Shown piece by piece: positions 1 to 7,222 of a DNA stretch of 20,628 nt. Where the stretch lies: positions 1 through 20,628 of the forward strand of contig JAGVMY010000056.1 in the NCBI GenBank assembly GCA_020053565.1, written 5' to 3'. Source of the stretch: Thermodesulfovibrionales bacterium (lineage in GTDB: Bacteria; Nitrospirota; Thermodesulfovibrionia; Thermodesulfovibrionales; SM23-35). Below the pieces are notes generated by a model. It did no database searches, was not told the DNA's origin, and worked only from the letters and a program-made list of their open reading frames with translations. How positions within the stretch are numbered: position 1 is the first letter of the stretch; every line of letters begins with the position of its first letter. A program made the translations under genes and the position numbers.

Positions 1-443
1 AACAAGGCCTTTACCTCATTCATGAGCTCATTGATATCCTTAAATTGTCTGTATACAGAGGCAAACCTCACATAGGCTACTTTGTCGAGCTCTTTTAATG
101 CGGTCATTACTTCCTCACCGATCCATGTGCTTTGAATTTCTTTTACACCAAGGCCTAAAAGTTTTTTTTCTATGGAGTCTGTAATTGCTTCGAGCGTCTC
201 GATGCCTATGGGTCTTTTCTCACACGCCTTTTTCAAACCATTCAGTATCTTCAGCCTATCGAATGGCTCCCGTCTCCCGTCTTTTTTGATTACCATTGGC
301 AGGACATCTTCGACACGTTCATAGGATGTAAAGCGTTTTCCGCACTTGAGGCACTCACGCCTGCGGCGAATTGCATCGCCCTCTTTGCTCGTCCTCGAGT
401 CGATGACCTTATCTTCTATGCTTCCACAGAAAGGACACTTCAC
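1..443 (-). CDS. nrdR: Transcriptional repressor NrdR (3' end cut by window edge)
   Basis: NrdR represses ribonucleotide reductase genes, using a zinc ribbon to bind DNA and an ATP-cone to sense ATP/dATP. Translating the minus strand from position 443 gives VKCPFCGSIEDKVIDSR, with zinc-ribbon Cys pairs at residues 3/6 and 31/34, an arginine-rich linker (RRRRE) and then the ATP-cone (VIKKDGRREPF from about residue 51). The start is GTG, with a TAG stop directly upstream in frame, so no longer start is possible. About 147 codons are visible and the family is around 150 residues, so only the last few are missing. It lies 31 bp after glyA on the same strand and is probably the last gene of a rpiB-glyA-nrdR transcript. 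Confidence 0.95.
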   Translation of the reverse strand, partial: MKCPFCGSIEDKVIDSRTSKEGDAIRRRRECLKCGKRFTSYERVEDVLPMVIKKDGRREPFDRLKILNGLKKACEKRPIGIETLEAITDSIEKKLLGLGVKEIQSTWIGEEVMTALKELDKVAYVRFASVYRQFKDINELMNEVKAL

Positions 444-474
444 CTAATAACTCTGTTTCACGTGATTTATACTC

Positions 475-1734
475 TTAGATCTTTACACTCTGCTCTTCGT
501 ATATAGGAAAAACATTGCAAAGTGACTTAACCCTCTTTGAAAGATTCTCGATACCATTGACGTCATTTATGTTTTGTATTACCGATGAGATTATGTCAGC
601 TATTTCGACCATCTCTGTCTCGCCCATACCCCTTGAGGTCACACAGGGTGTGCCGAGCCTGATGCCGCTTGTGACAGCGGCTGACCTTTCATCATAAGGT
701 ATCACATTCTTGTTTACTGTTATCCCTGCACGTTCAAGTGCTTTTTCAGCATCTCTCCCCGTGGTGCCCTTATCGGTAAGGTCAACAAGCATCATATGGT
801 TGTCCGTGCCGCCTGAGATAATCTTGAAGCCATTATCTATGAGTGCCTCTGCAAGTCTTTTTGCATTGTTCATCACTTTAACCTGGTAGTCCTTAAATTC
901 CTGGGTGAGTGCTTCTTTCAGGGCAACTGCCTTTGCAGCAATGATATGAACAAGCGGGCCACCTTGTATTCCAGGGAATAACATCCTGTCTACAGCCTTT
1001 GCATACTCTGCCTTGCACATGATCATCCCACCCCTTGGGCCTCTCATGGTCTTATGGGTTGTTGTTGTCACAAATTCTGCATAAGGCATAGGGGATGGAT
1101 GAAGACCTGTCGCTACAAGCCCTGCAATGTGGGCGATGTCTGCCACAAGATATGCTCCAACTTCTTTTGCAATATCAGAGAATATTTTGAAATCAATGAT
1201 CCTTGAATATGCACTCGCACCGGTGAGTATCATCTTTGGCTTATTTTCTATGGCAAGGCGCCTTACCTCATTATAGTCGATATATCCTGTATTTCTATCA
1301 ACACCATATTTCACTGACTTAAATAACATTCCCGAAAAGTTTACTGATGCGCCATGTGAAAGATGGCCTCCGTGACTCAAGCTCATCCCGAGTATAGTAT
1401 CGCCTGGCTTAAGCACAGAGAAGTAAACTGCCATATTTGCCTGGGTACCTGAGTGAGGCTGGACATTTACATGCTCAGCACCGAAAAGTTCCTTAGCCCT
1501 TTCAATCGCGAGGTTTTCAACAACATCAGCATATTCGCAACCACCATAATACCTTCTTCCCGGATATCCTTCTGCATATTTATTAGTGAGGACGGAACCC
1601 TGCACCTCGAGTATGGAAGGTTTCACGTAGTTCTCAGAGGCAATGAGTACTATATTTTCTCTCTCCCTCTTTATTTCTTTCTGTATTGCCTCAAATACCT
1701 CTGGATCAGATAGCCTGAGATTCTCAAGAAACAT
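475..1734 (-). CDS. glyA: Serine hydroxymethyltransferase
   Basis: This PLP enzyme interconverts serine plus tetrahydrofolate with glycine plus 5,10-methylene-THF and is the main cytosolic source of one-carbon units. The 419-residue product has the usual bacterial length. Visible motifs are the N-terminal IASENY (residues 31-36), NKYAEGYPGRRYYGG (51-65), the HSGTQAN cofactor region (94-100), and TTTTHKTMRGPRGG with the Schiff-base lysine at K228. It starts 11 bp inside the end of rpiB (1724-1734 shared), and AGAGGA lies about 11 bases before its ATG, so translation is probably coupled to rpiB. Confidence 0.98.
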   Translation of the reverse strand: MFLENLRLSDPEVFEAIQKEIKRERENIVLIASENYVKPSILEVQGSVLTNKYAEGYPGRRYYGGCEYADVVENLAIERAKELFGAEHVNVQPHSGTQANMAVYFSVLKPGDTILGMSLSHGGHLSHGASVNFSGMLFKSVKYGVDRNTGYIDYNEVRRLAIENKPKMILTGASAYSRIIDFKIFSDIAKEVGAYLVADIAHIAGLVATGLHPSPMPYAEFVTTTTHKTMRGPRGGMIMCKAEYAKAVDRMLFPGIQGGPLVHIIAAKAVALKEALTQEFKDYQVKVMNNAKRLAEALIDNGFKIISGGTDNHMMLVDLTDKGTTGRDAEKALERAGITVNKNVIPYDERSAAVTSGIRLGTPCVTSRGMGETEMVEIADIISSVIQNINDVNGIENLSKRVKSLCNVFPIYEEQSVKI

Positions 1735-2179
1735 GTCTTAAATGTTCCTCTATCTGTGCAATTTTATTAAGTCTTATGCAGTGTCTTTCTCCTTCAAAAG
1801 GAGTGTTTATCCATGTCTTTACGATTTCTTTTGCAAGGTCTTTTCCGACTATCCTTCCTCCAAGAACAAGGATATTCGCATCATTATGGAGTCTGCTCAT
1901 CTTTGCGGTGAAGAGATCGTTGCACAGAGACGCCCTTACCCCTGGAAATTTATTCGCTACTATAGACATGCCTACCCCGGTTCCACAGATGAGTATCCCT
2001 CTCTCTATCTTCTTATCAGATACTGCCTCAGAGACCTTTATGCCGATATCAGGATAATCTACTGATTCAGTACCATTTGTACCGTAGTCAATACTCTCTA
2101 TGCCGAGATCATTTAATAGTGAAATAATCTCTTTTTTCAGTTCGAAACCTGCATGGTCGGACCCAATTGCAATTTTCAT
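1724..2179 (-). CDS. rpiB: Ribose-5-phosphate isomerase B
   Basis: RpiB interconverts ribose-5-phosphate and ribulose-5-phosphate in the pentose phosphate pathway. The 151-residue product matches the family length. It shows IGSDHAGFELK near the N-terminus (D8/H9), the catalytic Cys65 in ICGTGVGMSIVANK, LHNDANILVLGGR (His98) and the phosphate-binding ERHCIRL segment near residue 131. RpiB followed by GlyA is a recurrent bacterial order. No Shine-Dalgarno is visible before the ATG (an A/T-rich run precedes it), and the best promoter candidate would start transcription only about 8 bases upstream, so the message may be near-leaderless. A related sugar-phosphate isomerase of the LacA/RpiB family is the only real alternative. 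Confidence 0.95.
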   Translation of the reverse strand: MKIAIGSDHAGFELKKEIISLLNDLGIESIDYGTNGTESVDYPDIGIKVSEAVSDKKIERGILICGTGVGMSIVANKFPGVRASLCNDLFTAKMSRLHNDANILVLGGRIVGKDLAKEIVKTWINTPFEGERHCIRLNKIAQIEEHLRHVS

Positions 2180-2193
2180 GTTATAATTTTATT

Positions 2194-2223
2194 ATCTTAT
2201 CCAAGAGAATATCTGGAAGTCAA
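2194..2223 (-). promoter_or_regulatory. Candidate sigma-70 promoter for rpiB-glyA-nrdR
   Basis: On the minus strand TTGACT (2223-2218), an 18-base spacer and TAAGAT (2199-2194) lie directly upstream of rpiB. The -35 box differs from consensus at one base and the -10 box at two. A start about 7 bases past the -10 box would leave only about 8 untranslated bases before the rpiB ATG. Found by eye only. Confidence 0.4.
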
Positions 2224-2244
2224 GGATTCATAGAGAAAAAGCCC

Positions 2245-2274
2245 TTGACCAAAACATAATATACTATTTAAAAT
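2245..2274 (+). promoter_or_regulatory. Candidate promoter for the tRNA gene
   Basis: TTGACC (2245-2250), an 18-base spacer and TAAAAT (2269-2274) stand upstream of the tRNA. They would give a precursor with roughly 60 bases of 5' leader. The region is A/T-rich and other -10-like hexamers overlap it, so the exact choice is uncertain. Confidence 0.35.
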
Positions 2275-2341
2275 TAAACTATTCAAGGCTCAGTATTTTC
2301 CAGCTTTTTATCAATTTTGAATTTGCATTCTGTCTTTTCAA

Positions 2342-2417
2342 GGGCCCATAGCTCAGCTGGTAGAGCTACCGGCTCATAACCGGTTGGTCCCAGGTTCGAG
2401 TCCTGGTGGGCCCACCA
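2342..2417 (+). tRNA. tRNA with CAT anticodon (elongator Met, or Ile2 read as AUA)
   Basis: A full 76-base cloverleaf is visible. The acceptor stem GGGCCCA pairs with TGGGCCC, the D stem is GCTC/GAGC, and the anticodon stem ACCGG/CCGGT encloses CTCATAA with anticodon CAT at 2375-2377. The T stem is CCAGG/CCTGG with TTCGAGT, and CCA is encoded in the gene. It is not initiator tRNA, because position 1-72 is a normal G-C pair and the anticodon stem lacks the three G-C pairs typical of initiators. The C4-G69 and C5-G68 pairs resemble features reported for TilS-modified tRNA-Ile2, so an isoleucine AUA identity is possible. Sequence alone does not settle it. Confidence 0.93.
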
Positions 2418-2450
2418 TACACTTTTGCTTGTTGCAAAGTGTAGTTTTAA
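2418..2450 (+). terminator. Weak hairpin after the tRNA, possible terminator
   Basis: TACACTTT (2418-2425) pairs with AAAGTGTA (2436-2443), with a further GC/GC pairing possible across a bulge. A short GTTTT follows. The T run is short, so it could be a terminator or a 3' processing hairpin. Confidence 0.35.
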
Positions 2451-2550
2451 GTGAAGAGTGAAAGGTAATGAGTAAAAATATAAATGTGAATCTTTTTCTT
2501 TCGGTGATAAGCTCGAAAAACTTGCATAACAAGTTTTTCTGGTGGTTGGC

Positions 2551-3258
2551 TTGAAAGATCAGTTAAATCATTTGATAAGTCTCCAGGAACTCGATATCCA
2601 TATTCTCAAAAAACAATCGATTATAAATGAAATCCCTTTAAAAATTTCCGGTGTTGAAACACATCTTAATAAAATACTGACAAATCTTGACAAGATTAAG
2701 CAGGGTCTTGAGTCACTTGAAAAAAAGAAACGTGACAAGGAGAGAACATTAGATGATATCAATGAGAAGATAAACAAAATAAAAACTCGTACCACAGAGA
2801 TAAAAACAAATAAAGAATATCAGGCCCATTTAAAGGAGATAGAATCCGTAGAAAAAGAGCGTTACGCCGTAGAAGACGAAATACTTCTCATTATGGAAGA
2901 GATAGAGGCCTCTTTAAAGGAATTAAAATCACGGGAGGAAACGATCAGGTCCGAAAAGAGTAAGTTAGATGAATTTAAAAAGAAACTTGAAGGAGAGGTA
3001 CTCGAAGCAGAGAAAGAACTCTTAGCACTTAACGAAGAAAGATCAAAGATTATTGGGAGTATTGATGAAGAATTATATAACCTGTATATGGGTTTGATTA
3101 AATCAGGCAAAGGGTTAGCAGTGGTAGGAGCAAAGGAAGAGATATGTCTGGGATGTAATATGAATTTCCCGCCACAACTCTTTGTCGAGTTAAAAAAGAA
3201 TGAAGAAATTATACAATGTCCCCAGTGCCACCGTATAATCTACTATAAAAGTGAATAA
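2551..3258 (+). CDS. Coiled-coil protein with C-terminal C4 zinc ribbon
   Basis: The product has about 185 residues of strongly heptad-like, Lys/Glu-rich coiled coil followed by a zinc ribbon. On the longest frame (from GTG 2542) the ribbon cysteines are C202xxC205 and C226xxC229, in LGCN and CPQC contexts. This is the widespread family of helical-hairpin zinc-ribbon proteins related to chlamydial CT398 (CdsZ), whose exact role in most bacteria is unknown. The TTG at 2551 is preferred over GTG 2542: it gives MKDQLNHLISLQELD, the usual family beginning, and GGTGG (2541-2545) would then serve as a ribosome binding site 5 bases upstream. GTG 2542 has no such site. It lies about 60 bp before the RNase P RNA gene, an arrangement I recall from other Nitrospirota and deltaproteobacteria. 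Confidence 0.85.
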   Translation: MKDQLNHLISLQELDIHILKKQSIINEIPLKISGVETHLNKILTNLDKIKQGLESLEKKKRDKERTLDDINEKINKIKTRTTEIKTNKEYQAHLKEIESVEKERYAVEDEILLIMEEIEASLKELKSREETIRSEKSKLDEFKKKLEGEVLEAEKELLALNEERSKIIGSIDEELYNLYMGLIKSGKGLAVVGAKEEICLGCNMNFPPQLFVELKKNEEIIQCPQCHRIIYYKSE

Positions 3259-3317
3259 ATACTAAAAAATCCTTTCAAAATTTTAATATTTGTTATATAC
3301 TAATAAAATAATGTTAT

Positions 3318-3711
3318 AGGCCAGAGCAGGAGGGTGGCCGCTCCAATCGAGGTAACCTCGTTTGGGGAGGAAAGTCCGAGCTCCATAGGGCAAGGCGGTC
3401 GTTAGCAGCGACTGGGGGTAACCCCAAGGAAAGTGCCACAGAAAGGGAAACCGTCCCGACTTTGTCGGGATAAGGGTGAAAAGGTGAGGTAAGAGCTCAC
3501 CAGTTGGGATGGCAACATCTCAAGCTTGGAAAACCCCGCCTGGAGCAAGGTCGAATAGGTTCCGTTTTGAGAGGGGCCCCTTCAAATCTCCACCCGCCTT
3601 AGGCGGGTCAGAGAGACGGAACGGGTTGTACCGCAAGAGTCTGGTGATAACACGAGACCTTAGAGGAATGGTCACGGAAACAGAACTCGGCTTATTACCT
3701 GCTCTGGCAAT
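3318..3711 (+). ncRNA. rnpB: RNase P RNA (bacterial class A)
   Basis: This is the catalytic RNA that trims the 5' leader from pre-tRNAs. The P1 helix GCCAGAGCAGG (3320-3330) pairs perfectly with 3698-3708. The universally conserved P4 strands are present as GAGGAAAGTCCGAGCTCC near 3367 and CAGAACTCGGCTTA near 3680. Other conserved blocks are CAGAAAGGGAAACCG, AAGGGTGAAAAGGTG, GGTAAGAGCTCACC and GGAGCAAGGTCGAATAGG, and AGAGGAATGGTCAC near the 3' end. The P12 tip carries TCCCGAC-TTT-GTCGGGA. The P16/P17 arm carries an extra ACCCGCC-TTA-GGCGGGT hairpin (listed separately). A possible promoter is TTTCAA-N17-TATACT at 3273-3301, but it is weak. End coordinates are good to a few bases. Confidence 0.97.
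3592..3608. repeat. GC-rich palindrome inserted in the P16/P17 arm of RNase P RNA
   Basis: ACCCGCC (3592-3598), loop TTA and GGCGGGT (3602-3608) form a perfect 7-bp hairpin. It sits between GTTCCGT and ACGGAAC, which close the P16-like helix, and after the GGGGCCCC segment that likely makes the P6 pseudoknot. In the E. coli RNA the equivalent arm is much shorter. Its core CCGCC/GGCGG is shared with palindromes at 10429-10442 and 14999-15013. Confidence 0.6.
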
Positions 3712-3727
3712 GAAAAATTGATTAACT

Positions 3728-3775
3728 TGAGCAGTTATTTCAATTAATCACTAAGTTTTCATTACAAACTGCTCA
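3728..3775. promoter_or_regulatory. 9-bp inverted repeat before the lysR gene
   Basis: TGAGCAGTT (3728-3736) and AACTGCTCA (3767-3775) are perfect reverse complements 30 bases apart. They lie between the RNase P RNA and the LysR start at 3790. Regulators of this family commonly bind dyads in their own leader, so this could be an autoregulatory operator. It could also be an RNA hairpin. Confidence 0.4.
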
Positions 3776-3789
3776 GTGGAAAGAGGAGA

Positions 3790-4695
3790 ATGGAACATAA
3801 ACTGAAAGTTTTTTGCACAGTAGCTGAAACAAAGAGCTTTTCTAAAACCTCCGAGATTATCCATCTCACTCAGCCTGCGGTAAGCCTTCAAATCCAGGCG
3901 CTGGAGGAGAAATATGAGACAAAACTATTTGATCGGTCTTCGAGCAAGGTTAACCTCACGCCTGCAGGAGAAGTTCTCTATAAATATGCAAAAGATATCC
4001 TCGCACTTTATGCCTCTGCAGAAAAGGTAATAAGTGAAATGACAGGTCTCGTAAAGGGAAGTATCACCATTGGTGCAGGTTCCACTATAGGCAACTACCT
4101 TTTACCACGTGTGATCACCGATTTCAGAAAGGCACATCCCAAGATTAAGGTGCACCTCCTCATTGGAAATATGCAAAAGGTAATTGAGTTGCTCAACTCC
4201 GGCAACATTAATATTGGTTTTGTAGAAGGCGATGTGAAAAGGCATAAGATGTTTAGCGAAAAACTGGTCTCTGATGAGCTCCTGGTCATTGTTCCTCACC
4301 ATCATCAATGGGCACAGAGAAAAGAGATCTCTGCAACTGAACTCATAGGGGAACCTTTCATCTTCAGAGAAGCTGGTTCCAGCACAAGGCAGACAATAGA
4401 AAAATTTCTCTCCAAACACGGAATCACCACGCAAGAAATGAAAGTATCCATGGTTCTCGGAAGCACAGAGGCCATAAAAGATGCGGTTGAGAATGGATTG
4501 GGTATCTCAATAATCTCACAGTGGGCTGCAAGAAAAGAAAACAAGTACGGGACCCTTCACTTGATCAACCTCAAAGAGGAAAAGATCGTAAGGAATTTCT
4601 CCCTTCTCATTTATAAAAATTCAGTCTCTACCCACGCAGTAGACGAATTCCTGACATGCATGAGAGCCTATCCTTTTGAGAAACTCCTTTCTTAG
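3790..4695 (+). CDS. LysR family transcriptional regulator
   Basis: The 301-residue product has the classic LysR plan. Residues 1-60 are a winged helix-turn-helix (AETKSFSKTSEIIHLTQPAVSLQIQALEEKYETKLFDR), followed by a linker helix. From about residue 90 comes the periplasmic-binding-protein-like effector domain (GSITIGAGSTIGNYLLPRV, ending near 290). The effector domain looks like the CysB/CbbR branch, but the ligand and target genes cannot be read from sequence. Neighbours are the RNase P RNA and the GH57 gene, which ends facing it 57 bp away, so context gives no clear target. GGAAAG lies 6 bases before the ATG, and AGGAG is even closer. A link to selenium or sulfur metabolism is possible (selD is 3 kb away) but unsupported. 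Confidence 0.92.
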   Translation: MEHKLKVFCTVAETKSFSKTSEIIHLTQPAVSLQIQALEEKYETKLFDRSSSKVNLTPAGEVLYKYAKDILALYASAEKVISEMTGLVKGSITIGAGSTIGNYLLPRVITDFRKAHPKIKVHLLIGNMQKVIELLNSGNINIGFVEGDVKRHKMFSEKLVSDELLVIVPHHHQWAQRKEISATELIGEPFIFREAGSSTRQTIEKFLSKHGITTQEMKVSMVLGSTEAIKDAVENGLGISIISQWAARKENKYGTLHLINLKEEKIVRNFSLLIYKNSVSTHAVDEFLTCMRAYPFEKLLS

Positions 4696-4734
4696 AAACA
4701 GTGAACAGTAATCAGTTTAAAAAATAGAATACGA

Positions 4735-4762
4735 ACAACTTACCACTGACAACTAACCACTG
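4735..4762. repeat. Two tandem 14-bp units at the end of the GH57 gene
   Basis: ACAACTTACCACTG (4735-4748) is followed directly by ACAACTAACCACTG (4749-4762), one base different. The second unit supplies the TAG stop and the last codons of the GH57 gene. The neighbouring CAGTGAACAGTAATCAG (4709-4725) is of the same low-complexity style. Confidence 0.6.
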
Positions 4763-6495
4763 CTGCAATAGATTCTGTAATCAACATTTTGAAATACTTT
4801 GTTTCTATTCTCTATCTCATTAAGCCATCTTTCTTCGATAGTATTTGAGATTATCGATTGATAGAGGCTGTGAAACAACCCTATATGTTCTTCAAAACGC
4901 TTTTTTGCATATTCTGTAGCAGTGCCTGTCTTCATTATGAATGCCCAGTCACTTTGTTGCGACAAAAGCAACTCTCTCGCTGCCTGGTTAAGTGCCCTCT
5001 CAAGAAGTGAGGAAGTAAACCCCGTTAGAAAGGACGGGGCATTTACCCCGCCCTTTCTATGAGGAAATGAGATTTTATCTATTCCATCCTCGCCATAAAT
5101 GGCGGGGCTTTCTAACGGGGTAAAGAGGTGAGGTGGAGAGGGATGAGAAAACCTGTCAGCAAGGTATATCATGCGTTCTATTGATTTATGAAGGTGCCGA
5201 TACATATAATCATTAGAGTTGTTCAGCCAGACCTCATTATATCCCCTGCTCCCCCAGCTTGACATAGACGGCTGACAGACCTGCAAACGTGCAGAATGAG
5301 AGTCTTGCAGACCCAGATATTCTGAAGGTGTAATGGTAATAAAATTTTTATGCTCAAGAAATATTCCTCTCATAACAAAATCAAGCCACTCCAGGCCTTC
5401 AAACCACCAGTGACCAAAAAGCTCAGCGTCGTATGTCGCTGTAATTACTGGTTTAAGAAGAGCATTTCGAAACTTACGGCTACTTGACAAAAAATGTATC
5501 TGAAGTTCTCTGTTCGTAATAAAATTTCTCGCATGTTCTTCTGACTTCTTTCTTGCATTGTCTATAACATATGGTTTTTTCTTGTCTGTCTTTCCTGTTA
5601 TCCTGTAATATTTCAAGCCTGTATATGTTCTTATTCCATCTGGATGAATATATGGTTTTATGTAGTCAAGATCGAGGTCATAGCCGATGTCTCTGTAAAA
5701 GTCTCTGTAATCAAAGTCACCTGGATACCCCTCAATAGAAGACCATACCTGCCTTGAGGATTTTACATCCCTGCCGAATGCAGCAACACCTGATGGGCAC
5801 GAAACTGGCGTGTACACACCATACCGGGGCGTCGGGGTCCCATAAAGTACTCCATGTGTATCGAGAAAGAAAAACTTTATACCTGCCTCTTTTATATATC
5901 TGCCCATACCCGGTACATAGCCGCACTCAGGCAACCATATGCCATTGGGGCATATTCCAAAATTCTGCTTATAATGTTCTGTGGCTATTTTTATCTGCGC
6001 TCTTATCGCCTGGGGATACATGGACAGATTAGGGAGAAAGGCGTGTGTTGCAGCAGATGTGATAATTTCAACTTTCCCTGTATCCTGTAATGCCTTAAAG
6101 GCAGAGGCGAGGTCTCTCCTGTACGCATCTTCAAAGAGGCATTTTATTCTCAGGAATTTTTCTTTATACATTTTGACTATTGGTTCAAAATGAATGTCGC
6201 CCCTGGTCCTGTAACCTTCTTTTTCTGATAACTCGATTAATCTCTCGATATACCTTTTATATCTCTCCCTGAGAAGGTCATCATTGAACATCTCTATAAG
6301 CGTAGGGCTCAGTGATAAGGTTATTCTGAAATCAATACCATCATTTATAAGTCTATTGAACATATCAAGCAATGGAATATACGTCTCAGTAAGTGCTTCA
6401 TAAAACCAGTTTTCTTCAAGAAAATAGTCATACTCCGGATGTCTTATATACGGCAGATGGGCGTGGAGAACTATACAGAGATAGCCTTTATGCAT
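4753..6495 (-). CDS. GH57 family 1,4-alpha-glucan branching enzyme (DUF1957 type) with an in-frame insertion
   Basis: This is a cytosolic glycoside hydrolase family 57 protein of the branching-enzyme group, expected to make alpha-1,6 branches in glycogen-like glucan. The catalytic barrel begins at once (IVLHAHLPYIRHPE, residues 8-21). The nucleophile is E190 in GIWLPECGYVPG and the acid/base is D356 in TYDAELFGHWWFEG. These match E183 and D354 of the Thermococcus enzyme. The helical C-terminal region includes LNQAARELLLSQQSDWAFIMKTGTA (from 502). Between HPSPPHLFT and SSLLERAL lie 35 extra residues (about 460-494) encoded by a palindromic element. Removing 105 bp restores a continuous 545-residue protein. 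The gene stands alone and diverges from the methyltransferase gene; a glucan amylase activity is the alternative. Confidence 0.92.
   Translation of the reverse strand: MHKGYLCIVLHAHLPYIRHPEYDYFLEENWFYEALTETYIPLLDMFNRLINDGIDFRITLSLSPTLIEMFNDDLLRERYKRYIERLIELSEKEGYRTRGDIHFEPIVKMYKEKFLRIKCLFEDAYRRDLASAFKALQDTGKVEIITSAATHAFLPNLSMYPQAIRAQIKIATEHYKQNFGICPNGIWLPECGYVPGMGRYIKEAGIKFFFLDTHGVLYGTPTPRYGVYTPVSCPSGVAAFGRDVKSSRQVWSSIEGYPGDFDYRDFYRDIGYDLDLDYIKPYIHPDGIRTYTGLKYYRITGKTDKKKPYVIDNARKKSEEHARNFITNRELQIHFLSSSRKFRNALLKPVITATYDAELFGHWWFEGLEWLDFVMRGIFLEHKNFITITPSEYLGLQDSHSARLQVCQPSMSSWGSRGYNEVWLNNSNDYMYRHLHKSIERMIYLADRFSHPSPPHLFTPLESPAIYGEDGIDKISFPHRKGGVNAPSFLTGFTSSLLERALNQAARELLLSQQSDWAFIMKTGTATEYAKKRFEEHIGLFHSLYQSIISNTIEERWLNEIENRNKVFQNVDYRIYCSSG
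5015..5124. mobile_element. Palindromic element inserted in frame in the GH57 gene
   Basis: Terminal inverted repeats ACCCCGTTAGAAAG (5019-5032) and CTTTCTAACGGGGT (5108-5121) are perfect over 14 bp. Direct GTAAA copies lie at 5015-5019 and 5120-5124, exactly 105 bp apart, which fits a 5-bp target duplication and a gain of 35 codons. Inside are two further hairpins. One is TAGAAAGG-A-CGGGG / CCCCG-C-CCTTTCTA (5026-5059, one mismatch). The other is CGCCAT-AA-ATGGCG (5091-5104). All reading in the host frame is open. No transposase is encoded. It resembles in principle the Rickettsia palindromic elements found inside genes; a non-autonomous MITE is an equivalent description. Confidence 0.7.
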
Positions 6496-6565
6496 TTGAA
6501 AAACCGCTCAATTTTAATAACAATCTTGAATCCTGCATACTGAAAATTTCACAATTTTATCTTGT

Positions 6566-6595
6566 AAAGTATATTATACCTTCTCTATATACTTT
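6566..6595. promoter_or_regulatory. 9-bp inverted repeat in the divergent GH57/methyltransferase region
   Basis: AAAGTATAT (6566-6574) and ATATACTTT (6587-6595) are perfect reverse complements with a 12-base loop. They lie in the 155-bp region shared by two divergent genes and overlap several -10-like hexamers. This could be an operator or just A/T-rich promoter sequence. Confidence 0.3.
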
Positions 6596-6650
6596 GAGAA
6601 AAGATATGCTTAGAAGCGGAATAACTTTACTATTTTCTTGAAAGGATAAC

Positions 6651-7205
6651 ATGTGTATTTGTCCTTCGTGGCTTTCTTTTATACTTTATAATCCTATCAG
6701 AAAGGCCTTCACAGATAGAAAAAAGATTTTAGATGAATGTGGCATTACTCCTCATTCCATTGTGCTTGAAGTTGGTGCTGGCAATGGTTTTTTAACAGAA
6801 GTAGTTGCTCAACGTGCAAAGAAGGTTTACGCAGTGGAATTACAGGATGGCATGGTAAGAAAGCTAAAAAAGAGGGTTCAACGTTTTGGCGATAAAGTTG
6901 ATATTGTTCAGGGTGATATTGCCTCACACAGCATTGGAGATGAATGTGTTGACGTCTGCCTCATGTATTACAGCTTCCATGAAGTGATCAATAAGAATGA
7001 AGCCGCAGAAATTACGAGCAAGGCGATAAAGATTGGCGGCATACTCTCAATCTACGAACCAACAATAGAGGTAAAAAAATCTGACATGCAAAAGACCACA
7101 GTCATGTTTGAAGGTATGGGCTTTAAAAAAGAAATGGAGTGGAACCGGTTTTTCACAAGATTTGTGAGATTAAGAAAATACAAAAGAATTAATTCGAACA
7201 GATAA
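6651..7205 (+). CDS. Class I SAM-dependent methyltransferase, substrate unknown
   Basis: The 184-residue product has a Rossmann methyltransferase core. Motif I is VLEVGAGNGFLTEVV (about residues 38-52), the acidic end of strand 2 is YAVELQDGM (60-68), and motif II is VDIVQGDIA, followed by VDVCLMYYSFHEV and GGILSIYEP. This is the UbiE/arsenite-methyltransferase-like Methyltransf_11/25 group, and the substrate cannot be inferred. The start is supported by AAAGGA about 4 bases before the ATG. The N-terminal CICPSW with two Cys is unusual for the core fold. It converges on selD with only 17 bp between stops and no evident terminator. Confidence 0.88.
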   Translation: MCICPSWLSFILYNPIRKAFTDRKKILDECGITPHSIVLEVGAGNGFLTEVVAQRAKKVYAVELQDGMVRKLKKRVQRFGDKVDIVQGDIASHSIGDECVDVCLMYYSFHEVINKNEAAEITSKAIKIGGILSIYEPTIEVKKSDMQKTTVMFEGMGFKKEMEWNRFFTRFVRLRKYKRINSNR

Positions 7206-7222
7206 AATTAAACTTCAAATAT

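Noticed and set aside
3453..3470. TCCCGAC-TTT-GTCGGGA hairpin in RNase P RNA as another inserted palindrome
   Set aside because: It falls exactly at the variable P12 tip, where E. coli also has a GC hairpin, so it is part of the normal RNA fold.
3509..3721. 70-codon open frame inside the RNase P RNA
   Set aside because: It is non-coding sequence of the ribozyme; all conserved RNase P blocks overlap it.
5732..6193. Several overlapping open frames within the GH57 gene
   Set aside because: Shadows of the GH57 coding frame, which has intact catalytic motifs throughout.
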